Source of the DNA: Aminobacter niigataensis
GTDB taxonomy: Bacteria > Pseudomonadota > Alphaproteobacteria > Rhizobiales > Rhizobiaceae
DNA length: 64,000 nt
Reading direction: 5' to 3'
Assembly (NCBI RefSeq): GCF_014200015.1
Contig: NZ_JACHOT010000003.1
Location: 248,001-312,000, forward strand
Shown here: one piece after another, positions 37,358 through 44,946 of the stretch
How positions within the stretch are numbered: the stretch's first letter is position 1
How the letters are laid out: each line of letters starts with the position of its first letter
Notes under the pieces: model-generated
What the model was told of the DNA's origin: nothing
The model's database searches: none
The model's input: only the letters and a program-made list of their open reading frames with translations
Position numbers and translations under genes: made by a program

Positions 37358-37782
37358 GCCCTGAACCAGCCGAGGGCGACTATCAATTGCAGGGGCAGAT
37401 CGGGTTCATTCTGCGCAAGGCGCACCAGCGCCATTTGGCGATCTTCGCCTCGCATATCGGCGACCTGACGCCGCCGCAATTCGCGGCACTGGCCAAGTTG
37501 CGCGATGTCGGCGAGACCTCGCAAAACCAGCTCGGCGGGCTGATCGCCATGGATGCGGCGACGGTCAAGGGCGTGATCGACCGGCTCGCCGCGCGCGGGC
37601 TGGTGCAACTGGCCAAGCACGAGGTCGACAAGCGGCGGCTGATGGTGCGCCTGACCGGCGAAGGGCGGCAGATGATCGACCAGCTTGTGCCGCTGGCGCG
37701 CACGATTACCACCGAGACGCTGTCGCCGCTGTCCGCCAAGGATGCGGCGACGCTGGTGATACTGCTTTCGAAGATTAGCTGA
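37354..37782 (+). CDS. MarR-family transcriptional regulator
   Basis: A 142-residue winged-helix regulator with LTPPQFAALAKLRDVGETSQ and QLGGLIAMDAATVKGVIDRL in the DNA-binding domain and KRRLMVRLTGEGRQ in the wing. The start overlaps the DUF1185 stop (ATGA), so it is co-transcribed with the catabolic genes. It most likely represses its own operon at the palindrome near 30735 and responds to a ring-containing acid, as MarR proteins often do. Confidence 0.92.
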   Translation: MSPEPAEGDYQLQGQIGFILRKAHQRHLAIFASHIGDLTPPQFAALAKLRDVGETSQNQLGGLIAMDAATVKGVIDRLAARGLVQLAKHEVDKRRLMVRLTGEGRQMIDQLVPLARTITTETLSPLSAKDAATLVILLSKIS

Positions 37783-37814
37783 GGGAGTAGGGGAGTAAGG
37801 CAGTATGTTACTCC

Positions 37815-37878
37815 CTATTCCCCTATTCCCCTATTCCCCTATTCCCCTATTCCCCTATTCCCCTATTCCCCTATTCCC
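37815..37878. repeat. Tandem repeat, eight perfect copies of an octamer
   Basis: The unit CTATTCCC occurs eight times head to tail with no mismatch. The array ends directly at the stop codon of the leftward aldehyde dehydrogenase gene. An imperfect hairpin (GGAGTAA with TTACTCC) precedes it. The short unit and perfect copies suggest slippage, so copy number may vary between strains. Confidence 0.95.
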
Positions 37879-40248
37879 TTAATCCCCATACGGCACCCAG
37901 ACGTTCTTGACCTCGACGGCGCGGCGCAGGAAGGCCTCGCCCTGGGCGGTTGGCCAGTCGAGACCGCGGCCATGGCCGGTCCAGACGCGCTTGAGGTTGC
38001 CCGTCGATTCCGCTTCAGCCTTGGCGCAGGTCTCGGCCTCGGCGACGACCCAGAGGCCGTCGACGTCGTCATGCTTGGCAAGTACCGCGGCAAGCTCGGC
38101 GGTGTGGCCGGTGACGATATTGATCGCACCCGCCGGCAGGTCGGAATATTCGATCACCTGGTAGAGATCGGTGGCGACCAGCGGCGCCGTGGTCGAGGGC
38201 ACCACGACCACCGTGTTGCCCATGGCCAGTGCCGGAGCGACGAGCGAGACCAACCCGAGCAGCGGGGCCTCGTCGGGAGCGACGATGCCGATGACGCCAA
38301 CAGGCTCGTGCAGCGCCAGCGTCACCGTGCGGGCCGGCGGCTGGTGCACCCGGCCCTCGAATTTGTCGGCCATGCCGGCATAATAGAACAGCCGCTCGAT
38401 CGAGGTTTCCACCTCGGCCTTCGCCACCTTGTGGCTGGCAGCGGTCAGTTCCGAGATGCGGGCGGCGAACTCCTCCGTGCGGCCCGACAGGTTTTCGGCG
38501 AGGTAGTAGAGCACCTGCGCGCGGTTGTAGACTGTCGCCTCCGGCCAGGCCTTGCAGCCGCGCGCCGCCGAGACCGCGTCGCGGATGTCCTTGCGGCTAC
38601 CTAGGCCGACCTCGCCCGCGAGCTTGCCCTTGGGTGTCAGCACCGGCAACGAATAGTTGCCGTCGGGGCGCACCTGCTTGCCGCCGATGAACAGCTTGGC
38701 GGTACGGTCGATACCGTGGCTCTCGCCATTGTCGCGCGCGGCTGCCTTCGGTGCCGCCGCAGGCTTGATGACCGGCCCATGCGGCTCGCTGGGCGCCAGA
38801 TACTCCTCCAGCCCCTCGCGCCCGCCCTCGCGGCCGAAGCCTGACTCGCGATAGCCGCCGAAGCCGCAGGCGGCGTCGAACATGTTGGTGCCGTTGACCC
38901 AGACCACGCCGGCCTTGAGCTGCGGCGCGACATGCAGTGCCAGATTGACATTCTCGCTCCACACCGAGGCGGCAAGGCCATAACGGGTGTTGTTGGCGAG
39001 CTCGACCGCCTCCTCGGTGTTGCGGAAGCTCATGGTGGCGAGCACCGGGCCGAACACTTCCTCCTGGGCGAGGATGTTGGCAGGCGCAACACCGGTCGCC
39101 AGTGTCGGCAGGTGGTAATAGCCGGTCGTTGGCACGTCCTGGTCCGGCTGCCAGCAAACGGCACCCTGCCTGGCGCCCTCCTCGACCAGGCGCCTGACCC
39201 GGTCGAGCTGGGTCTTGTCGACCAGCGGGCCGATGTCGGTGTTCTTGTCCAATGGCGCGCCGACGCGCAGCCGGCTCATGCGCGTCTTGACCTTGGCGAT
39301 GAAGGCATCCGCGACGCTTTCCTGCACCAGGAGGCGCGAGCCGGCGCAGCAGACCTGGCCCTGGTTGAACCAGATGCCGTCGACAAGCCCTTCGACGGCG
39401 CTGTCGAGATCGGCGTCCTCGAAGACGATGAAGGCCGACTTGCCGCCGAGCTCCAGCGACAGCTTTTTCCCCGAGCCCGCCGTCGCCTTGCGGATGATTT
39501 TTCCCACCTCGGACGAGCCGGTGAAGGCGATCTTGTCGATGCCGGCATGGTTGACGATCGCAGCCCCTGCCTCGGGCCCACCCTGGACGATGTTGACCAC
39601 GCCCTTCGGCACACCGGCGCGCTCGCATATCTCGGCGAAGAGGATCGCCGTCAGCGGCGTGAACTCGGCCGGCTTCAAGACCACCGTGCAGCCGGTGGCG
39701 AGCGCGGGCGCGATCTTCCAGGCGAGCATCAAAAGCGGAAAGTTCCACGGGATGATCTGGCCGACGACCCCGGCTGCCTTGCGGCCTGGAAACTCACGAT
39801 CGAGCGACTGGGCCCAGCCGGCATGGTGGATGAAGTGGCGGATCGCCAAGGGCACATCGATGTCGCGGCTTTCACGGATCGGCTTGCCGTTGTCGAGGGT
39901 TTCCAGCACGGCAAACAGGCGCTGGTGGCGCTGCATGGAGCGTCCGATGGCATAGAGCACCTTGGCGCGCTCGTAACCCGAGGCCGCGCTCCACTTGGGC
40001 AGGGCCTTGCGCGCCGCAGCAACCGCCGCCTCGATGTCGGCAGCACCGGCATCGGAGACCTTGGCCAGAAGCTTGCCGGTCGACGGATCTTCGGTGTCGA
40101 AGCTCTTGCCGTCGACAGCGGCGCGCCAGTCGCCCGCGATGAACAGCGCCTTCGAGAAGTCGCGGGCAGAGAGCCAGGCATCGGCTTCCGTGCGGGCCTC
40201 GGGTGCTGGGGCATAATCCATGGCGTGATATCGTTCGAGGATGTTCAT
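37879..40248 (-). CDS. Two-domain aldehyde dehydrogenase (ALDH16-like)
   Basis: A 789-residue protein with two aldehyde dehydrogenase domains. The first (about residues 25-480) is complete, with FTGSSEVGK, ELGGKSAFIVFEDAD and the catalytic cysteine near residue 300 in NQGQVCCAG. The second (about 515-789) keeps the Rossmann part but lacks the catalytic cysteine motif, as in ALDH16 enzymes. GGGAGAG precedes the ATG at 40248; the upstream frame is repeat sequence. It follows deoC and could oxidise the acetaldehyde that DeoC releases. Confidence 0.88.
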   Translation of the reverse strand: MNILERYHAMDYAPAPEARTEADAWLSARDFSKALFIAGDWRAAVDGKSFDTEDPSTGKLLAKVSDAGAADIEAAVAAARKALPKWSAASGYERAKVLYAIGRSMQRHQRLFAVLETLDNGKPIRESRDIDVPLAIRHFIHHAGWAQSLDREFPGRKAAGVVGQIIPWNFPLLMLAWKIAPALATGCTVVLKPAEFTPLTAILFAEICERAGVPKGVVNIVQGGPEAGAAIVNHAGIDKIAFTGSSEVGKIIRKATAGSGKKLSLELGGKSAFIVFEDADLDSAVEGLVDGIWFNQGQVCCAGSRLLVQESVADAFIAKVKTRMSRLRVGAPLDKNTDIGPLVDKTQLDRVRRLVEEGARQGAVCWQPDQDVPTTGYYHLPTLATGVAPANILAQEEVFGPVLATMSFRNTEEAVELANNTRYGLAASVWSENVNLALHVAPQLKAGVVWVNGTNMFDAACGFGGYRESGFGREGGREGLEEYLAPSEPHGPVIKPAAAPKAAARDNGESHGIDRTAKLFIGGKQVRPDGNYSLPVLTPKGKLAGEVGLGSRKDIRDAVSAARGCKAWPEATVYNRAQVLYYLAENLSGRTEEFAARISELTAASHKVAKAEVETSIERLFYYAGMADKFEGRVHQPPARTVTLALHEPVGVIGIVAPDEAPLLGLVSLVAPALAMGNTVVVVPSTTAPLVATDLYQVIEYSDLPAGAINIVTGHTAELAAVLAKHDDVDGLWVVAEAETCAKAEAESTGNLKRVWTGHGRGLDWPTAQGEAFLRRAVEVKNVWVPYGD

Positions 40249-40260
40249 GAGAGGCTCTCC

Positions 40261-40403
40261 CTTACCCTCCCTTTTGTGGGGAGGGTGGCCCAAAGGGCCG
40301 GGTGGGGGTCGTTGTTCGGTTACATCAGTTACTTGTCTGCTGTCGGGCTTCACCCCCACCCCGCGCCTGCGGCGCGACCCTCCCCCACAAGGGGGAGGGT
40401 AAG
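40261..40403. repeat. Palindromic intergenic repeat element (RIME-like)
   Basis: The left arm CTTACCCTCCCTTTTGTGGG and the right arm CCCACAAGGGGGAGGGTAAG pair, and central segments GGGTGGGGG and CCCCCACCC pair as well. It fills the gap between deoC and the aldehyde dehydrogenase gene. Confidence 0.85.
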
Positions 40404-40413
40404 GGGCGCAGCC

Positions 40414-41460
40414 TCACGCCATGGCGTGGCGGTGGTTGGCCGAGTAACGGCCGCTGACATGGTGCTCGAGCTGGCGCTCGATGTCGGTGAGCAAGCTCGA
40501 CGCGCCGAAGCGGAACAGCTCGGGCTCGAGCCAGGGCCGGCCGAGTTCTTCCTTCATCAGCACCAGCCAGTCGAGCGAGACCTTCGCCGTCGAGATGCCG
40601 CCGGCGGGCTTGAAGCCAATGAGATAGCCGGTCTGCTCGTGATAGGCGCGGATCGCCCTGACCATGGCGAGGCCGACAGGCAGCGTGGCATTGACGCTCT
40701 CCTTGCCGGTCGAGGTCTTGATGAAGTCGGCGCCCGCCATCATCGCCACCATCGAGGCGAGCGTGACATTGCGCAGTGTCGCCAGGTCGCCGGTGCCCAA
40801 GATGACCTTGAGATGCGCCTCGCCGCAGGCAGCGCGGAAGGCCTTGATCTCGTCGTAGAGTTCCTGCCACCTGGCGCCAAACACCAGCCCGCGCGGAATG
40901 ACGACGTCGATCTCGTCGGCACCGTCGGCAACAGACGCCTCGATCTCGGCGATACGGGTCGAAAGCGGTGCGAGACCATGCGGGAAGGCCGTCGACACCG
41001 CAGCGACATGGATGCCGGTCCCCTTCACCGCGTCGACTGCGGTGGCGACAAACGGGTGGTAAACGCAGACGGCAGCCGGGCGGATCACGGTGTCGCCCAG
41101 GCCGAGCGCTTCAACAAGATCACGCCGCAGCGGATAGACAGCCTTGGCGCAGAGCCGGCGGACGCGCTCGTCGGTGTCGTTGGAGTTGAGCGTCGTCAGG
41201 TCCATCAGCGAGATCGAGCGCAACAGCCAGGCGGCCTGGTTGTCGGCCTTGATCGAACGCCGCTTGGTCAGCGTGCCTACCCGGCGTTCCAAAGCCGAGC
41301 GGTTGACGTTCCGCATCGATTCCACGAACCCCAGGTCCAGCGCCATGCCGGGATTGCGCACGATCCCGTGGCCCTCCGCAGCGTTCGCCGCCAGCCGCGA
41401 CGGCAAAGGCATGACAGTCGCTGACGACTGCAATTCGGCTTCACGCGGCTTTCCGCTCAT
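40414..41460 (-). CDS. deoC: Deoxyribose-phosphate aldolase
   Basis: A 348-residue class I aldolase that splits 2-deoxyribose-5-phosphate into glyceraldehyde-3-phosphate and acetaldehyde. The Schiff-base lysine is in ADFIKTSTGK, and the second conserved lysine is in IGFKPAGGIS. About 90 N-terminal residues precede the barrel, longer than the E. coli enzyme and typical of the larger DeoC type. AGGAAAGG precedes the ATG at 41460. Confidence 0.93.
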   Translation of the reverse strand: MSGKPREAELQSSATVMPLPSRLAANAAEGHGIVRNPGMALDLGFVESMRNVNRSALERRVGTLTKRRSIKADNQAAWLLRSISLMDLTTLNSNDTDERVRRLCAKAVYPLRRDLVEALGLGDTVIRPAAVCVYHPFVATAVDAVKGTGIHVAAVSTAFPHGLAPLSTRIAEIEASVADGADEIDVVIPRGLVFGARWQELYDEIKAFRAACGEAHLKVILGTGDLATLRNVTLASMVAMMAGADFIKTSTGKESVNATLPVGLAMVRAIRAYHEQTGYLIGFKPAGGISTAKVSLDWLVLMKEELGRPWLEPELFRFGASSLLTDIERQLEHHVSGRYSANHRHAMA

Positions 41461-41645
41461 CTGACTGCCTTTCCTCCTGATGCCCAGCATTCAAGTGACA
41501 CTGTGGCGGGCGAAACATCTCAGGCACCGCCTGGCGCGGCGCGACAAAGAATAGCCCGCGGAGCGACGCTCCACGAGCCCCCTAGGGCCGGAAGATAGAC
41601 GAAAAAACCAAAGGGGTGCAGCGGTATTTTGACCGGATGGTCAAG

Positions 41646-41672
41646 GCGTCGGATCGGCAGCCGGTCCGACGC
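41646..41672 (-). terminator. Stem-loop downstream of fpr
   Basis: A perfect 8-bp stem (GCGTCGGA with TCCGACGC) has an 11-base loop and lies 10 bp after the fpr stop in the direction of transcription. The following T content is weak, so the terminator call is moderate. Confidence 0.5.
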
Positions 41673-41681
41673 AATCAGCCG

Positions 41682-42509
41682 TCAGCCGACGAAGGCGCGC
41701 TCGACGACGAAGGTGCCCGGCTCGTTGAGCGAGCCTTCGACGAAGCCGAGGCTTTCGGCGAGTTCCTTGACGTCCTTCAGCATGTGCATCGAGCCGCAGA
41801 TCATGATGCGGTCGGTCTCGGGATCGAACTTGTCGATGCCGAGGTCGCTGAAGAACTTGCCCGACGAGATGAGCGCGGTGATGCGGCCCATGCGCTCGGA
41901 TTCCTCGCGCGTCGTCGAATTGTAGAGCGTCACGCGGCCGTGGGTCAGTTCGCCGATCAGCGGATCGTTCTCGAGATTGGCGACCAGTTCCTGGCCATAG
42001 GCCAGTTCGGCGACGTCGCGGCAGGTGTGAGTCAAAACGACCTGCTCGTAGCGCTCATAGGTATCGGGATCGCGCAACAGGCTGGCGAAGGGTGCTATGC
42101 CGGTGCCGGTCGAGATCATGAACAGGCGCTTGCCCGGAGTCAGCGCGTCGAGCACCAGCGTCCCGGTCGACTTCTGGCGCATCAGCACGGTGTCGCCGGG
42201 CTGGATTTTCTGCAGCTCGGAGGTCAGCGGGCCATCCGGCACCTTGATCGAGAAGAACTCGACTTCATCGTCCCAGGACGGGCTTGCCACCGAATAGGCG
42301 CGGTAGACTGGCTTTTCGGCATTGGGCAGGCCGATCATGACGAATTCGCCCGAGCGGAAGCGCAGCGACTGAGGCCGGGTGATGCGGAAGGCGAAGAGGC
42401 GATCCGTGTAATGCTTCACCGAAACAACCGTTTCGGCGTAGACATTGGCAGGGATGGGGAACTGAAGCGGCTTTGCGTCGGCCGTCTTCAGCGCTGCTGC
42501 AGTGTTCAT
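41682..42509 (-). CDS. fpr: Ferredoxin-NADP reductase
   Basis: A 275-residue FAD enzyme of the bacterial Fpr type, exchanging electrons between NADPH and ferredoxin or flavodoxin. FAD contacts are in VYRAYSVAS, NADP contacts in MISTGTGIAPF and TLYNSTTRE, and the C-terminus ends near VERAFVG. It is divergent from hyuA. Ferredoxin-dependent enzymes in the window, such as the 6-hydroxynicotinate reductase-like protein, could use its electrons, but Fpr is a general housekeeping enzyme. Confidence 0.94.
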   Translation of the reverse strand: MNTAAALKTADAKPLQFPIPANVYAETVVSVKHYTDRLFAFRITRPQSLRFRSGEFVMIGLPNAEKPVYRAYSVASPSWDDEVEFFSIKVPDGPLTSELQKIQPGDTVLMRQKSTGTLVLDALTPGKRLFMISTGTGIAPFASLLRDPDTYERYEQVVLTHTCRDVAELAYGQELVANLENDPLIGELTHGRVTLYNSTTREESERMGRITALISSGKFFSDLGIDKFDPETDRIMICGSMHMLKDVKELAESLGFVEGSLNEPGTFVVERAFVG

Positions 42510-42598
42510 CGATCAAACCTCTCGCCCGGCGCGGGCGGCGTTTCTGGACCGGCGCGCTGCGGAAATACAGGCAAAGTGTGGGGCCTTGTTCACCTTAT

Positions 42599-42628
42599 TA
42601 ATTAGTATACAAATGATATCAGCGTCAA
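42599..42628 (-). promoter_or_regulatory. Possible fpr promoter containing a TTTGTATAC motif
   Basis: On the minus strand TTGACG (42628-42623) and TAATTA (42604-42599) are separated by 18 bp. The 9-mer TTTGTATAC sits in the spacer at 42613-42605 and is the same 9-mer found before the LIV-type importer. The spacing is longer than ideal. Confidence 0.35.
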
Positions 42629-42695
42629 GATTGTGGCATAAAACGCCTTTCTAAACTGGCACATGATCGTAGTCCGGGCTTTTCGGGATTAGTCC

Positions 42696-44765
42696 ATGGA
42701 CGAGAATATTCCCGCAAACGCGGGAAATGTCGTGGCAGGCATCGACGTGGGCGGGACCTTCACCGACCTGCTGCTGGTCGACGGCGCGAATGGCGGCGCG
42801 GTCCGCATCGCCAAGACGCCGACGACGGTCGACAACCAGGCACATGGCGTCATCGCCGCGCTTGCCGAGACAGGCTTTGCCATCGCCGGTATCGACCTCA
42901 TCGTCCACGGCACGACGACCACCACCAATGCGGTGCTGGAGCGGCGGCTGGCGAGGACGGGCATGATCACGACGCGCGGTTTCCGCGACGTGATCGAGCT
43001 CGGCCGCCGCACCCGTCCCCAGCCTTATGGCATGACAGGCACTTTCGTGCCGGTCATCCCGCGCAACCTCCGGCTCGAAGTCAGCGAGCGCGTCGAGGCC
43101 TCGGGGCGCGTGCGCGAGCCACTCGACGAGGACGGCATGCGGGCGGCGGTGCACGAACTGGTTGCCGCCGGCTGCGAAGCGCTGGTGATCCATTTCCTGC
43201 ACGCCTATGCCAACCCGGCGCACGAGCGCCGTGCCGCCGAGATCGCCGCCGAGGCCTGGCCGAACGGGTACATCACGACCGGACACTCGCTGCTATCGGA
43301 GGCGCGCGAGTTCGAGCGCGGGGTGACGGCCTCGGTCAATGCAGCCGTGCAGCCGATCCTCGAACGTTATGTCGCGCGGCTGCGCGATGAACTGGCGAGC
43401 CGTGGCTATGGCCGCGACTTCCTGATCATGAACGGCAATGGCGGCATGATCTCGGCGCGCTTCGTCACCCGCGAGGCGGCGAAGACCGTCATGTCCGGCC
43501 CGGCCTCGGGCGTGATCGCCGCCGCCTATACCGGACGCCGAGCCGGCTTCGAGAACCTCGTCACCTACGACATGGGCGGCACCTCGACCGATGTGGCGCT
43601 GATCCTCAATGCCGAGCCGGCGGTGTCGAACGAGATCGAGATCGAATATGCGATGCCGATCCATGTGCCGATGGTGGCGGTGCACACGGTGGGCGCCGGC
43701 GGCGGCTCGATCGCGCGCGTCGATGCCTCCGGACTGATCCAGGTCGGGCCGGAGAGTGCCGGGGCCAATCCCGGACCGATCTGCTATGGCCGCGGCGGTA
43801 CCGAGCCGACGATCACCGACGCCAACCTGGTGCTCGGGCGGCTCGACCCGAAGAAGCTGCTGGCGGTCGACGCCCCCGTCACGGTCGAGGCGGTGCGCAA
43901 TGTCTTCGCAGACAGGATCGGCAAGACGACCGGGCTCGACGGGGTCGAGGCAGCAGGCGCGGTGCTGCGGCTGGGCAATATCAGGATGGCGGGCGCCATC
44001 CGCATGGTGTCGGTGTCGCGCGGCCACGATCCGCGCGATTTCACGCTGTTTGCCTTCGGCGGCGCCGGGCCGCTGCACGCCTCGGCGCTGGCCCGCGAAC
44101 TCGGCCTTCCCCGCGTTCTGGTGCCGGCGCGACCGGGCATCACCAATGCGCTGGGCTGCGTCGTCGCCGACCTGCGCCACGACTTCGTCAACACGATCAA
44201 CCAGCCGGTGGCGACGCTCGACGAGCAGCGGGCGCGGGCCGTGCTGGCGCAACACCGGGCCGAGGGCGAGACGCTGATCGCCAAAGAGGCGATCCGGCCC
44301 CGCAGCATCCGCGTCAGCCATTCCGCCGACATGCAGTTTATCGGCCAGACGCATCTCATCAACGTGCCGCTGCCCTCGGCAGAAGTCGACCGCGCCACGC
44401 TGCAGGCACTATTCGAAAGGGCCTATTTCGCCCGCTTCAAGGTCGAGCTGCCCGAGATCCGGGCCAACCTCGTCAATCTCAACACCTCGGTGACTGGCGT
44501 GCGTCCCGACATCGACCTCAGCCGGCTGATCGATCCCGCCGGGCGGGCGGCGACGCTTGCGGAGGCGCTGCGCGAGGTCAGGCCGGTGTGGTTCGACGGC
44601 GACTGGCGCGACACGCCGGTTTATGAGCGCGAAAAGCTACCGCTCGACGCCGCGATCGAAGGACCGGCCATCCTTGAGCAGATGGACGCAACGACGGTGT
44701 TGGAGCCTGGAGATAGGGCGCGAAGCGATGGGGATGGGAATATTGTTGTACAGGTGGGGAGTTGA
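42696..44765 (+). CDS. hyuA: Hydantoinase/oxoprolinase subunit A
   Basis: A 689-residue ATP-dependent hydantoinase/5-oxoprolinase family subunit. The N-terminal ATPase part starts GIDVGGTFTDLLLVDG and later has FAFGGAGPLHASALARELG; THGTTTTTNAVLERR-like sequence is also present (seen as VHGTTTTTNAVLERR). The family opens cyclic amides or carboxylates ketones using ATP. HyuB follows after a repeat element. The substrate cannot be assigned. Confidence 0.92.
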   Translation: MDENIPANAGNVVAGIDVGGTFTDLLLVDGANGGAVRIAKTPTTVDNQAHGVIAALAETGFAIAGIDLIVHGTTTTTNAVLERRLARTGMITTRGFRDVIELGRRTRPQPYGMTGTFVPVIPRNLRLEVSERVEASGRVREPLDEDGMRAAVHELVAAGCEALVIHFLHAYANPAHERRAAEIAAEAWPNGYITTGHSLLSEAREFERGVTASVNAAVQPILERYVARLRDELASRGYGRDFLIMNGNGGMISARFVTREAAKTVMSGPASGVIAAAYTGRRAGFENLVTYDMGGTSTDVALILNAEPAVSNEIEIEYAMPIHVPMVAVHTVGAGGGSIARVDASGLIQVGPESAGANPGPICYGRGGTEPTITDANLVLGRLDPKKLLAVDAPVTVEAVRNVFADRIGKTTGLDGVEAAGAVLRLGNIRMAGAIRMVSVSRGHDPRDFTLFAFGGAGPLHASALARELGLPRVLVPARPGITNALGCVVADLRHDFVNTINQPVATLDEQRARAVLAQHRAEGETLIAKEAIRPRSIRVSHSADMQFIGQTHLINVPLPSAEVDRATLQALFERAYFARFKVELPEIRANLVNLNTSVTGVRPDIDLSRLIDPAGRAATLAEALREVRPVWFDGDWRDTPVYEREKLPLDAAIEGPAILEQMDATTVLEPGDRARSDGDGNIVVQVGS

Positions 44766-44770
44766 TGAAG

Positions 44771-44920
44771 ACCCCCTCACGGTCTCGCTTCGCTCGCCAC
44801 CTCTCCCCCACTCCGTGGAGGCGAGGAACCCAAGCTAGACAAGCGCCGTCGTCCAAGCGGCGATTCCTCTCCCCCGGGCAGGGGGAGAGGTGGTTTGCGC
44901 AGCAAACCGGTGAGGGGGTG
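44771..44920. repeat. Palindromic intergenic repeat between hyuA and hyuB
   Basis: Outer segments ACCCCCTCAC and GTGAGGGGGT pair, and inner CCACCTCTCCCCC and GGGGGAGAGGTGG pair. It occupies the 181-bp gap between the two subunit genes, which are normally adjacent, so it is probably an insertion into the operon. Confidence 0.85.
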
Positions 44921-44946
44921 CTGTTGCTCGGCAGAAGGGCGACGTC

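Noticed and set aside
37815-37878. Octamer array considered as a CRISPR-like array
   Set aside because: The units are 8 bp, directly adjacent and without spacers, and no cas genes are nearby.
38932-41424. 830-residue plus-strand open frame over the aldehyde dehydrogenase and deoC genes
   Set aside because: Antisense to two recognised genes and running through the palindromic repeat between them; no domain can be recognised.
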